Shown one piece after another: positions 36,870 to 49,600 of a stretch of DNA of 64,000 nt. How positions within the stretch are numbered: position 1 is the first letter of the stretch; each line of letters starts with the position of its first letter. The notes below the pieces were generated by a model. The model saw nothing but the letters and a program-made list of their open reading frames with translations. It did not search any database and was not told the origin of the DNA. The DNA is taken from contig NC_088296.1 in NCBI RefSeq assembly GCF_032854445.1, positions 16,731,485 through 16,795,484 on the forward strand, written 5' to 3'. The stretch is from Liolophura sinensis (lineage: Eukaryota > Mollusca > Polyplacophora > Chitonida > Chitonidae). Both the position numbers and the translations under genes were made by a program.

Positions 36870-38621
36870 TCCAGCAAAATCCTGCACCGTAAATAAAAGT
36901 AAATATGACTGTTCTCAAGTGGACTTGAGTAAATGACAGCGGGCTTGACAACTTCGTCGCTCATGTTAATAGACTAACGTAAAGTGAATTCTAGTTGGTT
37001 TGACCGTAAACATGTTTACAACACGGAAAAACACAATACATATTTTCAAAAATGTACACTCTATGTATACTAAAACAAGACTCATAAACACCGAAGCTCT
37101 AAGAACCCTCGGCTGAATTACATTGCAGGCTATGACATACACAGAGGGGAAAATGTAGGTGAGACACTGACACCGTAAGCTCAAGAAGAAATAAAAACAT
37201 ACAATATTCAAAGACAGGGTTCGTAACACATAGTCTACACTAAGGGGAAAATGTCATTTGAAATACACCTAAAACTATAAGTCTTTTCAGTTTATGCTTT
37301 CAAACATTTATTTTATCAGTAACTTACATAATTTTTTTATTGTAGTCTATTGCATTTTATAAGTGCTTGAAATTGTCCAGTCAAGAAAAAAGTGTAATTT
37401 TTTATGGATGGAGTAAACGGGATTACCGGGTATAACCCAAAGACCTTTAAAACACGTGGGAGCGCAGTGTTCTACAAATTCACTCGCCGTTTATTACTGT
37501 TTATTAGTGAACTGAAACCTGGTACATGACTTTACCATATCAAGAGGACCAAGTACGATTTTCAGACACGTATGTCTAAATTAAAGGAGAAGAAAACATA
37601 AAAATGATGCTAAAATCACATGAAAGAGCGTCAAAACTTATTTGCAATCATGGTTTTAAATGTTTTTTTTTTTTTTTCGATTTTTTCGTTGCCGAGAGAA
37701 AGGGGTAATTGAAAAGAGTTTTGTATGGCGGGTATTTGGGACCAACTTTTGGTATTTAACGTTGTTGCATAATAATGTTCTAAATAAGGATGTGATGTTT
37801 GTCTAATAAATTGGTTTGAATGTAAATTTGTTTTTTATATCGAAACATATGCATTTAATTTATATTATAATAATATTTAAAAACATATTAAAAATATAAA
37901 TATGATCCAAATTAAGGTTTAATATATTTATTAGCTGAAAAGAACAAATTCTAGTGCAAAAATATTTATTAAACCTGTGTTACATCCTCACTTATGACAT
38001 TATTAAACAAGACTAGAAATACCAAAAGGGTGATCCCAAATACCCACCATACAAAAATTATTTTCAAATGTCTTTTTTTTCAAAAATCGAAAAAAACATT
38101 GAAGGCAACATTTTGGAATAAGCTTTTCACACTCTTTCATCTGGACTTGATGTCATTTTTATATTTTCTATACCTTTAAACAAAATTACACCGTTTTCGA
38201 ATTTTTAGAATTCTCTGTACTGATTTTGAAACAATTCGTTATTTTAAGCTGAAACTTGGTGTATGCCTTACCTATAATAAGCTACAAGCCAATTTCGAGT
38301 TCGATCTCCAATTGCTACAAAATTATGCATGCTTTTCTAAAGTCGTTTTCCAGGCTCTTTTTTAGAACAGCTCATCATGTTGAATTGGTACTTCCTTTAG
38401 AACTTTAGTGTACGTAGTGACATTCAGATGAAAGTCGAGGTTTGGACTGTTTGTTGCATGTTCGACAAAATTATGTCCGTCTTCATCATGTTGAATTTTG
38501 ATAGTTATACTGATTATTGTTAAATTGCTTTATTACACCGGCATAAAACTAAAAACGTAGATTATACTTTTACAGATAAAGTCCGGCTGTATTGTCCATT
38601 TTCAACAAAATTATTACCATT
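36870..38621. repeat. Duplicated block X, copy 2 (occupied TTAA site)
   Basis: Matches 30990-32208 in direct orientation but is interrupted at 37585-38175 by the foldback element. Confidence 0.8.
37585..38175. mobile_element. 591-bp foldback element with TTAA duplication
   Basis: Ends are imperfect complements (left aggagaagaaaacataaaaa, right reverse-complement aggtatagaaaatataaaaa), and similarity continues far inward: gggtatttgggaccaact on the left pairs with the atcccaaataccc region on the right near 38030-38045. TTAA lies at 37581-37584 and 38176-38179. The paralogous site at 31762-31765 has a single TTAA. Fits a nonautonomous piggyBac- or Kolobok-type transposon. No transposase. Confidence 0.85.
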
Positions 38622-38639
38622 TTTGCTCTGTTGTGGACT

Positions 38640-39721
38640 GACATGGCTATTGGTCTGATGGCTTAAACCAGTAGGGAGCACACAATGCTTTTGCAATACT
38701 TTAGAATGCCAGTTGTTAAGGAAGTAATAATGCATAATGTGTATTTGCCCTTTCAGTTTGAGAAAGAATTTGCTGGAACCAAGAAGCTTTGAGAAAAAAA
38801 TGTTGTTAGTGGGTTATATTAAAGTATCAGTTGTCACCTGGTTGCCCTGCTTGCTCTGTCTAAATTCTCACGTATGTCTGAACCTTATACATGGTACTCG
38901 ACCTTAATTGTCTCATTCTACGCCCCGACTGCTGATCCAGAAATCATACACAAAGGTCAGTGTGTGTGACTTTGGCATATCTGTTGGCTCCCTTCCAAGA
39001 ACAACTGAGTGCGTTTGCATCACCTATTTGCCCAGGGGGTAAATGGGAGGAACTTGAAGTTAAGTGTTAGCGTTCTACAAAAAGTTTGAAAATAGCTGAA
39101 TAATATGGCTGAATTTTGGCTTGTACTTTTGCATATAGCGAACTTTAATATAACTGGAACGATAAAGCAAGGTAAATGTGGACGTTGATGCTTGACTATA
39201 ATTAAAAAAAAAAAAACATACAAGTTAAAAACAATTAAATTAAAAGTGTTTGTGTTTTGATGGAAAAGACGTTAAATTCCTCACATTAATAAAGGGCAAC
39301 TATATCTAACTTTGCTCTCTTACAGCATTTTATACGGCATGTGGACGAAAGGCTTTTGGGTCCATCAATATATTTTGTTTTCCTGCTCAATAGGGTCAGA
39401 ATTACTACATAAATAAAGAAAGCTTGTTTTGTAACATAAAGTTTTGACATGGTAATGACAGCACACTTGAAAGACCGAGATCATATATCGTTCATATATG
39501 CGTATGTTTGTGCGCATGTATACACACATCAGATCACATGTTTCTTTGTGGATATATATATACAATGTTTGTGCACGATCGTATAAACAATTTCTGTCAA
39601 CTTTCCTAAAAATTAACAAAATGCAATTTTGCCTTTTTTACAAAACTTCACAATGTATATATTATTACGAATTTTACACGATATAAGCCAATGGCTTCCT
39701 GTCTAAGCAATTGAAATAAAT
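38640..39721. other. No recognisable gene
   Basis: AT-rich; short frames only. Confidence 0.45.
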
Positions 39722-39768
39722 ACGTTTATTTATTTATTTATTTGATTGGTGTTTACGCCGTACTCAAG
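39722..39768 (-). repeat. SINE family A tail fragment
   Basis: tttatttatttatttgattg followed by ggtgtttacgccgtactcaa; the rest is absent. Confidence 0.7.
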
Positions 39769-40557
39769 TAAATACGTTTAAACCAAAGACCAAGTTCGGG
39801 GTAAGTAAACAGAAGAGTACACTTCTGCATTACTAAAGGCTAAGCTAGGAACAATGAAGCAGATCTCAGATTTCTGCGCAGCTATCTGCGGGTGTCGCAC
39901 CCATACACTATCCTAAGAATGAAATGTATACATTTATGCTCTCAAACGGTGAAAGGGTGAACTTATACGTGATCCACATGCGTCTTGCTGACATTACGTT
40001 ATTACGTTAACCTTAGGCCCACACTGTCAATATCTGCACCATATCAAAACATAGTTATGAAAAGGACATTGCTTGTCTCATAATAAGGCAGTATCAAAGA
40101 CGTGTCAAATTTCCAGGAGCTTGGTTTCATTATTACCAAGCAGAAGATACATGTTCCATTGTAATTAGATTTTGGTAACATGGTAACTTAAGTTCCTAAT
40201 TAGTTAAATACCAGTGCAGAGAAGTCACACATATGGGACGAGGCACCTGGTTTGGGCAGAGGCGAGGTATAGACTGACACACAACAAATGTAGGTTGACA
40301 GACACATGCAGGGATTTATTTTTATATCCTACCAGTTTTATCAGTGAGTTCCTCGAGGTTGCTTCTATACAAGTGCGACGCGCCCGACGTCTGACTCGGT
40401 CCGCACACAACTTGTTGTTCTGAGAAGAAGCTGTGAGGGAACATGTTCAGCTGATGTGGGAAGTTCCACACATACAGGTTTAGCATCTAGAAAGACTTCA
40501 TATTTTATCCGAATTCCTTCTGTTTGGCAAGTCACATCAGGATAGAGAGTTCTGTCA

Positions 40558-40564
40558 TATAAAT
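40558..40564 (+). promoter_or_regulatory. TATA-like box of first exon A
   Basis: TATAAAT 41 bases upstream of the ATG at 40599. The aligned position of copy B (43353-43359) reads TGTAAAC. Confidence 0.35.
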
Positions 40565-40598
40565 TGATCTTAGGACTGAACAGAGATTGCCCTTAGGC

Positions 40599-40659
40599 AT
40601 GGGGAGTCACAGAAAACAGATCAGCGGATTGCTTTTCTTTATGATTCTAATAACACGTG
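40599..40659 (+). CDS. Signal-peptide exon A
   Basis: MGSHRKQISGLLFFMILITR with donor gtaagt; phase 1 end. ATG has G at -3 and +4. Differs from exon B at several residues, but the core KQIS.(L/V)LFFM.IT is shared. Confidence 0.75.
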
Positions 40660-43600
40660 GTAAGTATTCTACTTCAAGGTACTTGTTCAACATTTTCCCG
40701 GTGGCACCAGTAAACCTCTTGTCCACGGCTTGTATTTTTATGTAGTTTTCGTTAATATTGAAAAGCAGTACAACCCTTGTACTGACAAGTTAGAAAATGG
40801 ATGAGGCTGTCTCGGATTTGGTTCCTCTGACTTCATGTTTATGAATGACATTGACTTTCCACAGACTTGTCCTGTGGCTTGTTTACAAAGGTAACAGTTA
40901 TAGATCTGCGTTATATCAGGCCCTGGTAATAGTTTAAAATACATGTAGTTTATAATGTGATGTGTTTTGTCAGGGTATAACGTCGCCTTTAACGTTGTGT
41001 CTGTTAACTTGACTGTAGGCACGAAGCACATATACACCAATCTCATACAGTTACAGGAAAAAAATGAGCGTGTATGTAATTCGATGGTTAGCCAGTGCCG
41101 ATCATCTACAGCAGGTTCTTACATTCGTATAGAGACATGTTTGTAGATCTATCCCATTTATCTTGCTGAAGTATTTACAGTAGTAAGGTAAAATACAGAA
41201 TGGTATTATGTATATATAAAGAAAGTACAGTTTTAAAAGGCCCAAGCGGAGAGCGTGCACCTAAAGCCAGCCATTGTGTGATATCTGGGACAGCCCATTG
41301 TTTTGAAGATGTATGCAGTCGGTCATCAGATGTTACTCTTGTGGGCCGTTATCTAATGTGGTCAAGTTTTCCATAACTCTCACGTTGAACTGCAGATATA
41401 ACAGAAACACATGATATCAGTTGCATGTATCAGTTATTTACATATTGCCTTGAAATCACAAGGGTGAGGAATGTCACAGTCTGTCAGGTCTGGCTAGAAA
41501 TATCTCCACTCACATAAATTAGTTTTCTGTCGGTGGATTGGTTGGTCTGTCATTCGGTCTGTCTGTTCGGCCCTCGTTTTTTGGGTCGGTTGACTGTTAA
41601 GTCACTTTGCTTGGTAGATCGGCTAATTCGCTGGTCGATAGTTCACACGACGTGGTCGTCGGTATGCCTACTGAACAGATGGGCTAACGAATGCTCGGCC
41701 TGTCGATCGATTGGTTGATGAAGTCAAAGGAGGGACGGAAAAACGGATGGAAGGACGGATGATCAGAGGTTTTACGTCATACTTAGCATTTTTTTTAGTC
41801 ATTTGATTTATTTATTTATTTGATTGTTCATTGAGTTGCTTGAGTTTCTCAATCATAACCTCTTTGTGAAATTTGGGGAAACCATGTATCAACAGTGTAT
41901 AGGTATTACGACACCAATTATGGCTCCCTTTTGGCTGACCTATACTCGTTCTCGTATGAATATGACTGTGTGTCTCATGGAGTAATCTTCACCAGGCCCT
42001 ATTTTTCTACTTCAACAAACAGTATATTGATGATCTGCTAGCTTGAAACGATCCCCATACAGCAAATGCTTGCAAAGATATATATCGCCCTTCGCTGGAT
42101 TTAAAAAAAAAACACAAACTCTGCAAATGGTACATCTTATCTGGACCCACATTTGTGCAAAGATGCAAACAGTTTCCTCTCTCGTACACTTTACGGCAAG
42201 AGGGTTAGTTTCAGTTTTGACAGTGTAAATTATCATTACTTGTAATGCAATACAGCGAAGAATCCTGCATATGGCTTGTACATATCTCACCTTGTAGAAT
42301 TTGTTTGATCCTATGTGTTCTGCTCATATTTGCACAACACCGTGCCACTGCGTCTGGGTGTCAGATCATTGAACCGATGTGATCCCAGACTCCTTGCCAC
42401 ATGTAACAATGAACTATTCGCCTTCTCAACAGTGAGCAAATTAATGTCTGCGTGACTCATGTAGGCGTTGCAGACACCCTGGTAACGTAACGAGACGATG
42501 CATACGTCCAGAATGATGTACAACAAAAGCAGGCTGACAAGCACGTGGAGGGTTCTTTTCATATCGCTTATGTATATGTTATTCTTCTGAATTTGTAACT
42601 GAAGTTTTCTCTTTGAATAGCTTTTGTACGACAACAGGTGTACATGTATATATAATACTGAAAATAAGTTTGGGAGTTAAATAATCATAAGTTTACCCTT
42701 GCGATAATGGGTATACAATTAATACAAATGACCCTGATACGAATAACCGCAGGTATGACGATACAGGGCTAACTATGTTTGATCCCGAGGGCCAGTGTGC
42801 ATGTAGATTCTCAGCAAGCATTTTCTCGAGATATCGAGATATCGAGATAAAGAGATAGAGATGCCTCTATCTCGCTTGGCATGCCATTACAGATCTAGCT
42901 CGGTCCACGTATGGCTGGTTGTTTCGAGAAGAAGTTTGGGTTGTCGCTTAGACAACTGGGCAAACATGTTCTGTACATATGGGAGGAAGTTCCACCTGTA
43001 CAGGTTTAGCTTCTAGAAAGACTTCTTATCTTATATGAATTCGGGGGGCTCCGTGGGTCAGTTGGTTAGCGCTACTAGCGCAGCCTCTGAGCAATGCGGT
43101 CGCTGTGAGTTCAAATCCAGCTCATGCTGGCTTCTTCTCCGGTCGTACGTGGGAAGGTCTGCAGCAACCTGCGGATGGTCGTGGGTTTCCTCCGGGTTCT
43201 ACCCGGTTTCCGCCCACCATAATGCTGGCAGCGGAGGCATAAGTGAAATATTCTTGAGTGCGGCGTAAAACACCAATAAAATAAATAAATAAATTACATG
43301 AGTTCCTTTTGTCTCGCAAAACATATTAAAATAGAATTAGAGAGTTCTGTGATGTAAACTGGTCTTTGAACTGAACATGGAAGATCAAAGGAAACAGATC
43401 AGCGATGTGCTTCTCTTTTTTATGGGAATAACATCTGGTGAGTCTTTATCAGGTGAAACGTATTTGTTCAGCGTTTTACATCATGGAAAACACACATCAG
43501 ACAAGCCTGTTGTGTAAGGCGAGTCTCTTAGTTAGAGAAGATTTCTAGTACAACTATTCTATTGACAGATATAAATTGAATGTGACTTTCTGAGCTCTTT

Positions 43601-46600
43601 GCCCTGGTATAAGTCTGATGACTGCCACTGACTTTCCATTTACACTGGTGCTTTCTTACAGAGAAAATAGCAATACCCCTACTGTGTATCGGATCTCGAA
43701 AACCTTTTAAAATGCACGTAGTTTATAGCATGACTCTGCTGACTCCATGCTTCTCCATTTTAAAGACACAAACAAAAGAAATTAAACTATGGAGTGTTAC
43801 GAACCAAACTGTCTGTATTATAAAGAGATGGCTTGTTCGAAATGCACGACAGTTAAGCCGCACAAAAAAGTAACCAAAACCAGCAGATTTTATTTACAAC
43901 AATGTATTAGCTTTAACAAGAACAGATAACAAGACTTATACAAATACTAAAGTACTTAAGTTTAACAAGAAAGGATAGCAGTATCTATACAATTACTAAA
44001 GTACTTACATGTACAACGGTGTCAAGTCCAAATGGACGCATATATTCCACAATGCGGAAAACCATACAGGCATAAATGCACAAATAAGAGGGGGAATCCA
44101 CAGTATAACTGAGTGTATGACGAAATATACACAAAATTCCACAGACAGGGTCCGTGTACTAATAAGCACTGTGTACACAAGAGCACAAATTAAATATACA
44201 AGTTCAGACTGAACAAGTGCTCGGTGGAGATATAACAAAGCCATAGGCTATAAAGACACCAAAATTCAGCACAAAAGGCCTACTAAGGTAACACACAGCG
44301 AAAGCATCCAAAACTCTCAATAATTCTTCGTTCTCCTTGACCTGCTTTCATAGGTCTTATATAGACTGGTGGAATTTTCTAGAATAAGAAAATTCTTAAA
44401 CACTTGTTGTAAAGAAACATGCCCCAAACTGAGGGTATTCTGGAACATTCTAAGGCAGAGGCAGGCAGCAGGCCCTGAACTCAGCATATGTAAACAGTGG
44501 CAAGCTAAATTTAGAAGCTGACGGCAGTTGTGCACATAACAGGAGTCATTTCTGGTGTCAGAAGACCTGTTTGCAGACTTGTCAAACCATTGGTAGACAA
44601 GACTATGGCGATATTGATATGAGCTTTCGAGGGCAACTGCTCCCATCATCAGTGAAGTGAAATCTGTTCAAAGCTATGTAAAATAGGTGTATAATGAACA
44701 TGGAAATAGGTGTATAATGAACATGGAAATAGGTGTGTAATGAACATGGATATAGGTGTGTAATAATGAACACGTATCAACCATACTGTTGCAGAGAAGC
44801 CAAGCTAGTGTTTTCAACAACTAAATTGTGGACAACAGTTGTGACTAGTTGAACCTTTTTAAGGGCCCAGGGGTGCCGTTTATGTTAAGCCAGAAGAGAA
44901 GAATTAGTAGAAAAGTCTATTTTATTCGACAATAGATTGGGACTTTGGTTTCCATTGTAACATTGTTCTACCACTGCGGATTGGTTACTGTTTAATGTTT
45001 AGAAAATAGTGTTCGCGTGCTTATGAGGCGCTTTTTTGTGGCCGATATAACAGGCTCTGCCCAGTCTGTATTCACCGTTATAGACCACATTGCGGGCTTT
45101 CTATACATAAGGAAAGTGATGCCTTTCTCTGTATGTTGAATACTAGATTTGCTTACCTCAAAATAATATGTTGGATAATCGGAAGTGTGGCCAATGTTAT
45201 CCTCAGAAGTGCAATCTCAGACTATTAATCCGCATGTTGATCACTTTTACAAACAACTGTGTAACTTGCCTTGAAGAAGAGTAATGAAACCAGTTAAAGA
45301 AACAAAAGCAGTAGTATAGGTGACATCACCAAATCGAAGTGTCTGATAGGACACAACTACTCTTAAATTACATGTAGAAAATCGTCAGTTTGAAAGCTCT
45401 GATCCGTAGTTTGTGCTTTGAAATGATCTTCAGTCACTACTAAGCGAGGGGAGATTACAAGAACTCTCTTTTTCTTCAAACTGTGAAAACAGTGGGTGTG
45501 ATTATGTGACAGGTAAACGGACGAAGCTTATGTGTATGACGAACTGTGCACGCATGGTTCTTTTTTTAAATGCCGGCACGGGGAATGAACTGTTACTCCT
45601 ATAGGTCATTTTATAATATAGTCAAATTTTCCATCATCTACATGTTGAACTGTGACTGTAACAGAAACAAAAGGAATGAATTAAAATAACTTTATATCAC
45701 AATAATTACCAGATTGGTTGGTCCATCAGTCGGTCCGTCTATCCGTCTGCCCGTCCGCCTAGCTGTCGGTCGGTACGACATCAGTCAGTCCGTCAGTCAG
45801 TCAGTCCGTCTATTCGTCAGTCAGTCCGTCCTTTGGTCGTCTTGTAGGTCAGACGATCGTTAAGCCTGTCGAGTGGACGTACAGTTGGCGTGTTGCTTGA
45901 CTGACCAACAGGTTCAACGGCAGATTATTCGGTAGACGCACCAAGCGTCGATTTGTCCACTGAGCAGATCGATGAAATCACGTTCGCTCTGTAAATCGAT
46001 TGGTTGGAAAGAGGGACAGGTAAACGGATGGACTGATGGAGGTGGGTTTAGCTGATCAGAAATCTGGCAAAAATCACCACTGATCGAGACACATAATCAG
46101 CATAATTCAATAAAATTGTGTGCCAAAGAGTATTAAAAAAATACAACTAGAAATCATGTAGATTGATAATTGCTATCCTCTCTTTCAACAGTTAACAGTT
46201 CAAGCTCCAAAAGTGTCTTACACCCAATACCTACATATGTGTTGTAGTCGAGACAAGTGAATCATGAGATGAGTTACAGATTAGACATGTAAGTTATGAC
46301 ACGTGTTACAGGCGAAACACACGAATCATAATATCTGATACAGGCGAATCACGTGAGCCATGACCTGTGTTACAAGCGAGACCGTGAGACAAAAGCTGTG
46401 TTACAGGCGAGACCCATGAGTTATGTCATATGTTTCAGGCTAACTGCCAGTCATGTCATGCGTTACAAGCATGAATGTGAGTGTGTTCATATACCCAACG
46501 TAGTGGCCCTAATTCAACACGAGGAATATACAGCGCCCAGCCCCGGGTTATGAGATAATTAGGCCATGGGTGAGACATGGGCGTGACATGTGAGTCATGA

Positions 46601-49600
46601 CACGTGGTATACATGTGAGTCATGACCTGTGTTATAGGCCAGACTTGTGGGTCATAAGTTGTGTTACATGTACACCTCGGACTTGTAAGTCATAGTCTGG
46701 TACATGTACTGCTAAGACACGTCCCTACCTGTGTTACATGCACACCATCAGAAATAACTTTTGTTTGAAGTCTTATAAAATTAAAGACGAGCTTTGAAAA
46801 GGAAAATATTTGCGTACATCTCACTATTTTATGAACTTTTACAGCATTTTAGGTAATAATCTTGCCTTTTTATTCTTAGTTTTAAATTAAAAACATACAT
46901 GTATACACTGACTTTCAAAGAGGGTAAAGATTGTATCCGCACAACATAGGATGTGTGCTAAATCCATGTTTATAATGTATATGGATTTTGTATAAAATAA
47001 GCAGCAATCTCGCAGCAATTTTGATAACTGTTGCATCTGAATTTCAGCCTTTGGGCAGCTATGCGGAAACTGTGTGAATGTAGATACATGCGATAAAGAA
47101 ACAGGCGTATGTTTTGGTGGCTGTAATCTTGGCTGGGATGGTCCTACTTGCTCGAGACGTAAGTAAAACATTTCAAATACAAGGCTAAATATATGCATGT
47201 GATGTGTGATCTCTCGTATTTAGAGACGTGTTTAGATAATTTCTATCCGTCAGCTGATTTCTTTTATATACTGTACAAAGTAATGTTGAATTCAAAGAAT
47301 CTTTGAAGGTGGAACACGCCGCCATATAGTTATGATTTATGGCATCCCATCCTATTTTCAATGTTGATGATAACGATAAAAGAGTGTAACACTAAAGGGT
47401 CTACGTGTACTTAAAACTAAGCTTTAAGCAGTAATAGTTTTTAAAATCGCCATCCAAACGCCCTATACAATACAAGGCTTCCTTCGGCAACATTATTCAT
47501 TTATATGTATATTCACAGAGCTGTCTTAGCTGTGTTTGATTTCAAGTTGAAATGAAGTCAAACCCTCATATTTCACCAGCAGCATTTAGCAATCTGGGCA
47601 GTGGTCGTCCGGTATATCTCCAAAACCTTACTAATAGATTAAAAACTAAATGATACGTCCACAAGAATGTATACATGTATCTGTTAAGGGGTTTATAAAA
47701 CCTAACTGTGCAGCAAAAATTGTAAAGCTTGTTTGAATATATGGTAATAAAACAGAAATAATTATAAAAAGACATCGTCTTGGCACGGTCGGAATGGTGT
47801 TTTAAAGCGACGTTAATCTCAGACAATAAAACAAAGGTTTCCCTAGTTTTAGGCAAATGTCCTATCTTGTCACTATCAGTACGTGAGCATTTGTATAAAT
47901 CATACGTGATGATGTCTTGTTCACTTGTTTCTAGTTTTGTTTAACTATAACGAACTATAGTCTATGTCACATTGTGTGGTTTTAGACTTTTTTTATATGT
48001 ATCTATGGTCTATGTCATATTGAGTGGTTTCAGATTTTTTATATGTATCTATGGTCTATGTCATATTGAGTGGTTTCAGATTTTTTTATATGTATCTATG
48101 GTCTATGTCATATTGAGTGGTTTCAGATTTTTTATATGTATCTATGGTCTATGTCATATTTAGTGGTTTGGGATTTTTTATATGTATCTATAGTCAATGT
48201 CATATTGAGTGGTTTCAAATTTTTCTATGTGTGCCTATAGTTTATGTCATATTGTGTGGTTTCAGATGTTCAAGCCGTTTCTCATTAGCATGATACGGGT
48301 CATAATCATAGTACATACACCAAACTTCAGATACAAAGTGTAATGATTCATGTTCAAAGTGGTTGTAGAAATTAATGTATACATATGATGACAGGAAATG
48401 TGGCATTAGCCCAAAGCACAAGGCAGTCCTCGGATTACAGCGAGAAAGGGTTCCGCTTCATCTCCAGACTCGCCGTTGATGGTAGGACTGGATATGAGTT
48501 TTACAACAAGCCATATACATGTTCCCACACCGGAAAGAATCCACAACCCGCGTCATGGACGGTAACACTAAATTCACAGTACAACATCTACAAGTTCAGG
48601 ATATATAACAGGAAATGTGACAAGTGTAAGTTACCTTTGTATTGTTCTAATAGGCTCTTCTCCCTGAACGTCTCTATTTAATCACCAATGCGGTCTGAGG
48701 CTCAAATCTAGCTCTTGCCGGTTTGGTCGTGCGTATGTTTACTTATTTATCAGGTATTAGCACGGAGCGCCGAATGTTCGAAGAAGTATTAGGCGCTTCG
48801 GAATCTAGCTTTTCCTGATTCGGTTGGGCCTTCTGGCAAGGTGCGTTGGTTTGACAAGAATTTTGTAAGGTATCCTCAGCATACAGATAGAATGTGCGAG
48901 TAAATATTACGTAAAACGGGGTCAAGCACTAAATATAAAAGTGAACAAAGAAACTGTAACAATAAGCCAACCAGAGGGACCTTCCTTACACACACTTTAC
49001 AAGGGAAACGCGAAATTAGGTATGGGGTTTTCATAGCTAGAGAACACACAAAAGTCAGCTTGAAACTTCTTTGTGTCATGACTTAGTCCTGACTAATACG
49101 TACGCCCTAGGCACCTAACCAAGCAGTGCATTAAGTTAGAAAAGCCAGAGAATTCTAACGTCTCATGCACATAGACTGGAATCCAGCAAATCTGCCCGAA
49201 GCGTGGCGACGATTTCACCAACGTGTTGACCTGATCTTTGAATGCCCCTGAAGGACAAGAATGAACTTGTTTGTTATTCATTACACGTCTTTTACGCTCA
49301 TCGTCGAACGCATATGGCACTTTCGGCCTGTCCCAAATTGGAATCTAGATTCATGCCTTCCCTCTAATATAATGTCTAGATTGACCAGTACATGATGATC
49401 TGTATAAAACAGATTTTAGCAGCGAGAATCTGTGTAGTTTTGAAAGAATTGGCACTGATCACAACTTATTTCCTTTTTAACAACTTTAATTTATCTGCGG
49501 AGAAAAGCAAGCCATTTGAAATGACACGCTTTTTTATATGTCTTTCACAGTATTAAGTCTGTGAAAACTGAGATAAATTTGACATTTTGATAAGCTACCT

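Larger units (their letters stand above)
40390..41800 (+). repeat. Tandem duplication around first exon, copy A
   Basis: Segments match copy B in order: gagaagaagct..., aagttccacac..caggtttag, atctagaaagacttc, the signal exon, tgactttcca near 40851, ttttaaaatacatgtagttt-like, ttttccataactctcacgtt and a gtc-rich tract near 41530. Confidence 0.75.
42895..46050 (+). repeat. Tandem duplication around first exon, copy B
   Basis: Same ordered landmarks as copy A but longer. It is expanded by a family A SINE (43043-43294) and by an unmatched stretch of roughly 43770-45450 that contains a hammerhead-like motif and a 23-bp tandem repeat. Confidence 0.7.

Noticed and set aside
48680-48925. Full SINE A copy after the first lectin exon
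   Set aside because: Only short phrases (caccaatgcggtc, ctcaaatctagctc) match; too worn to define as a copy.
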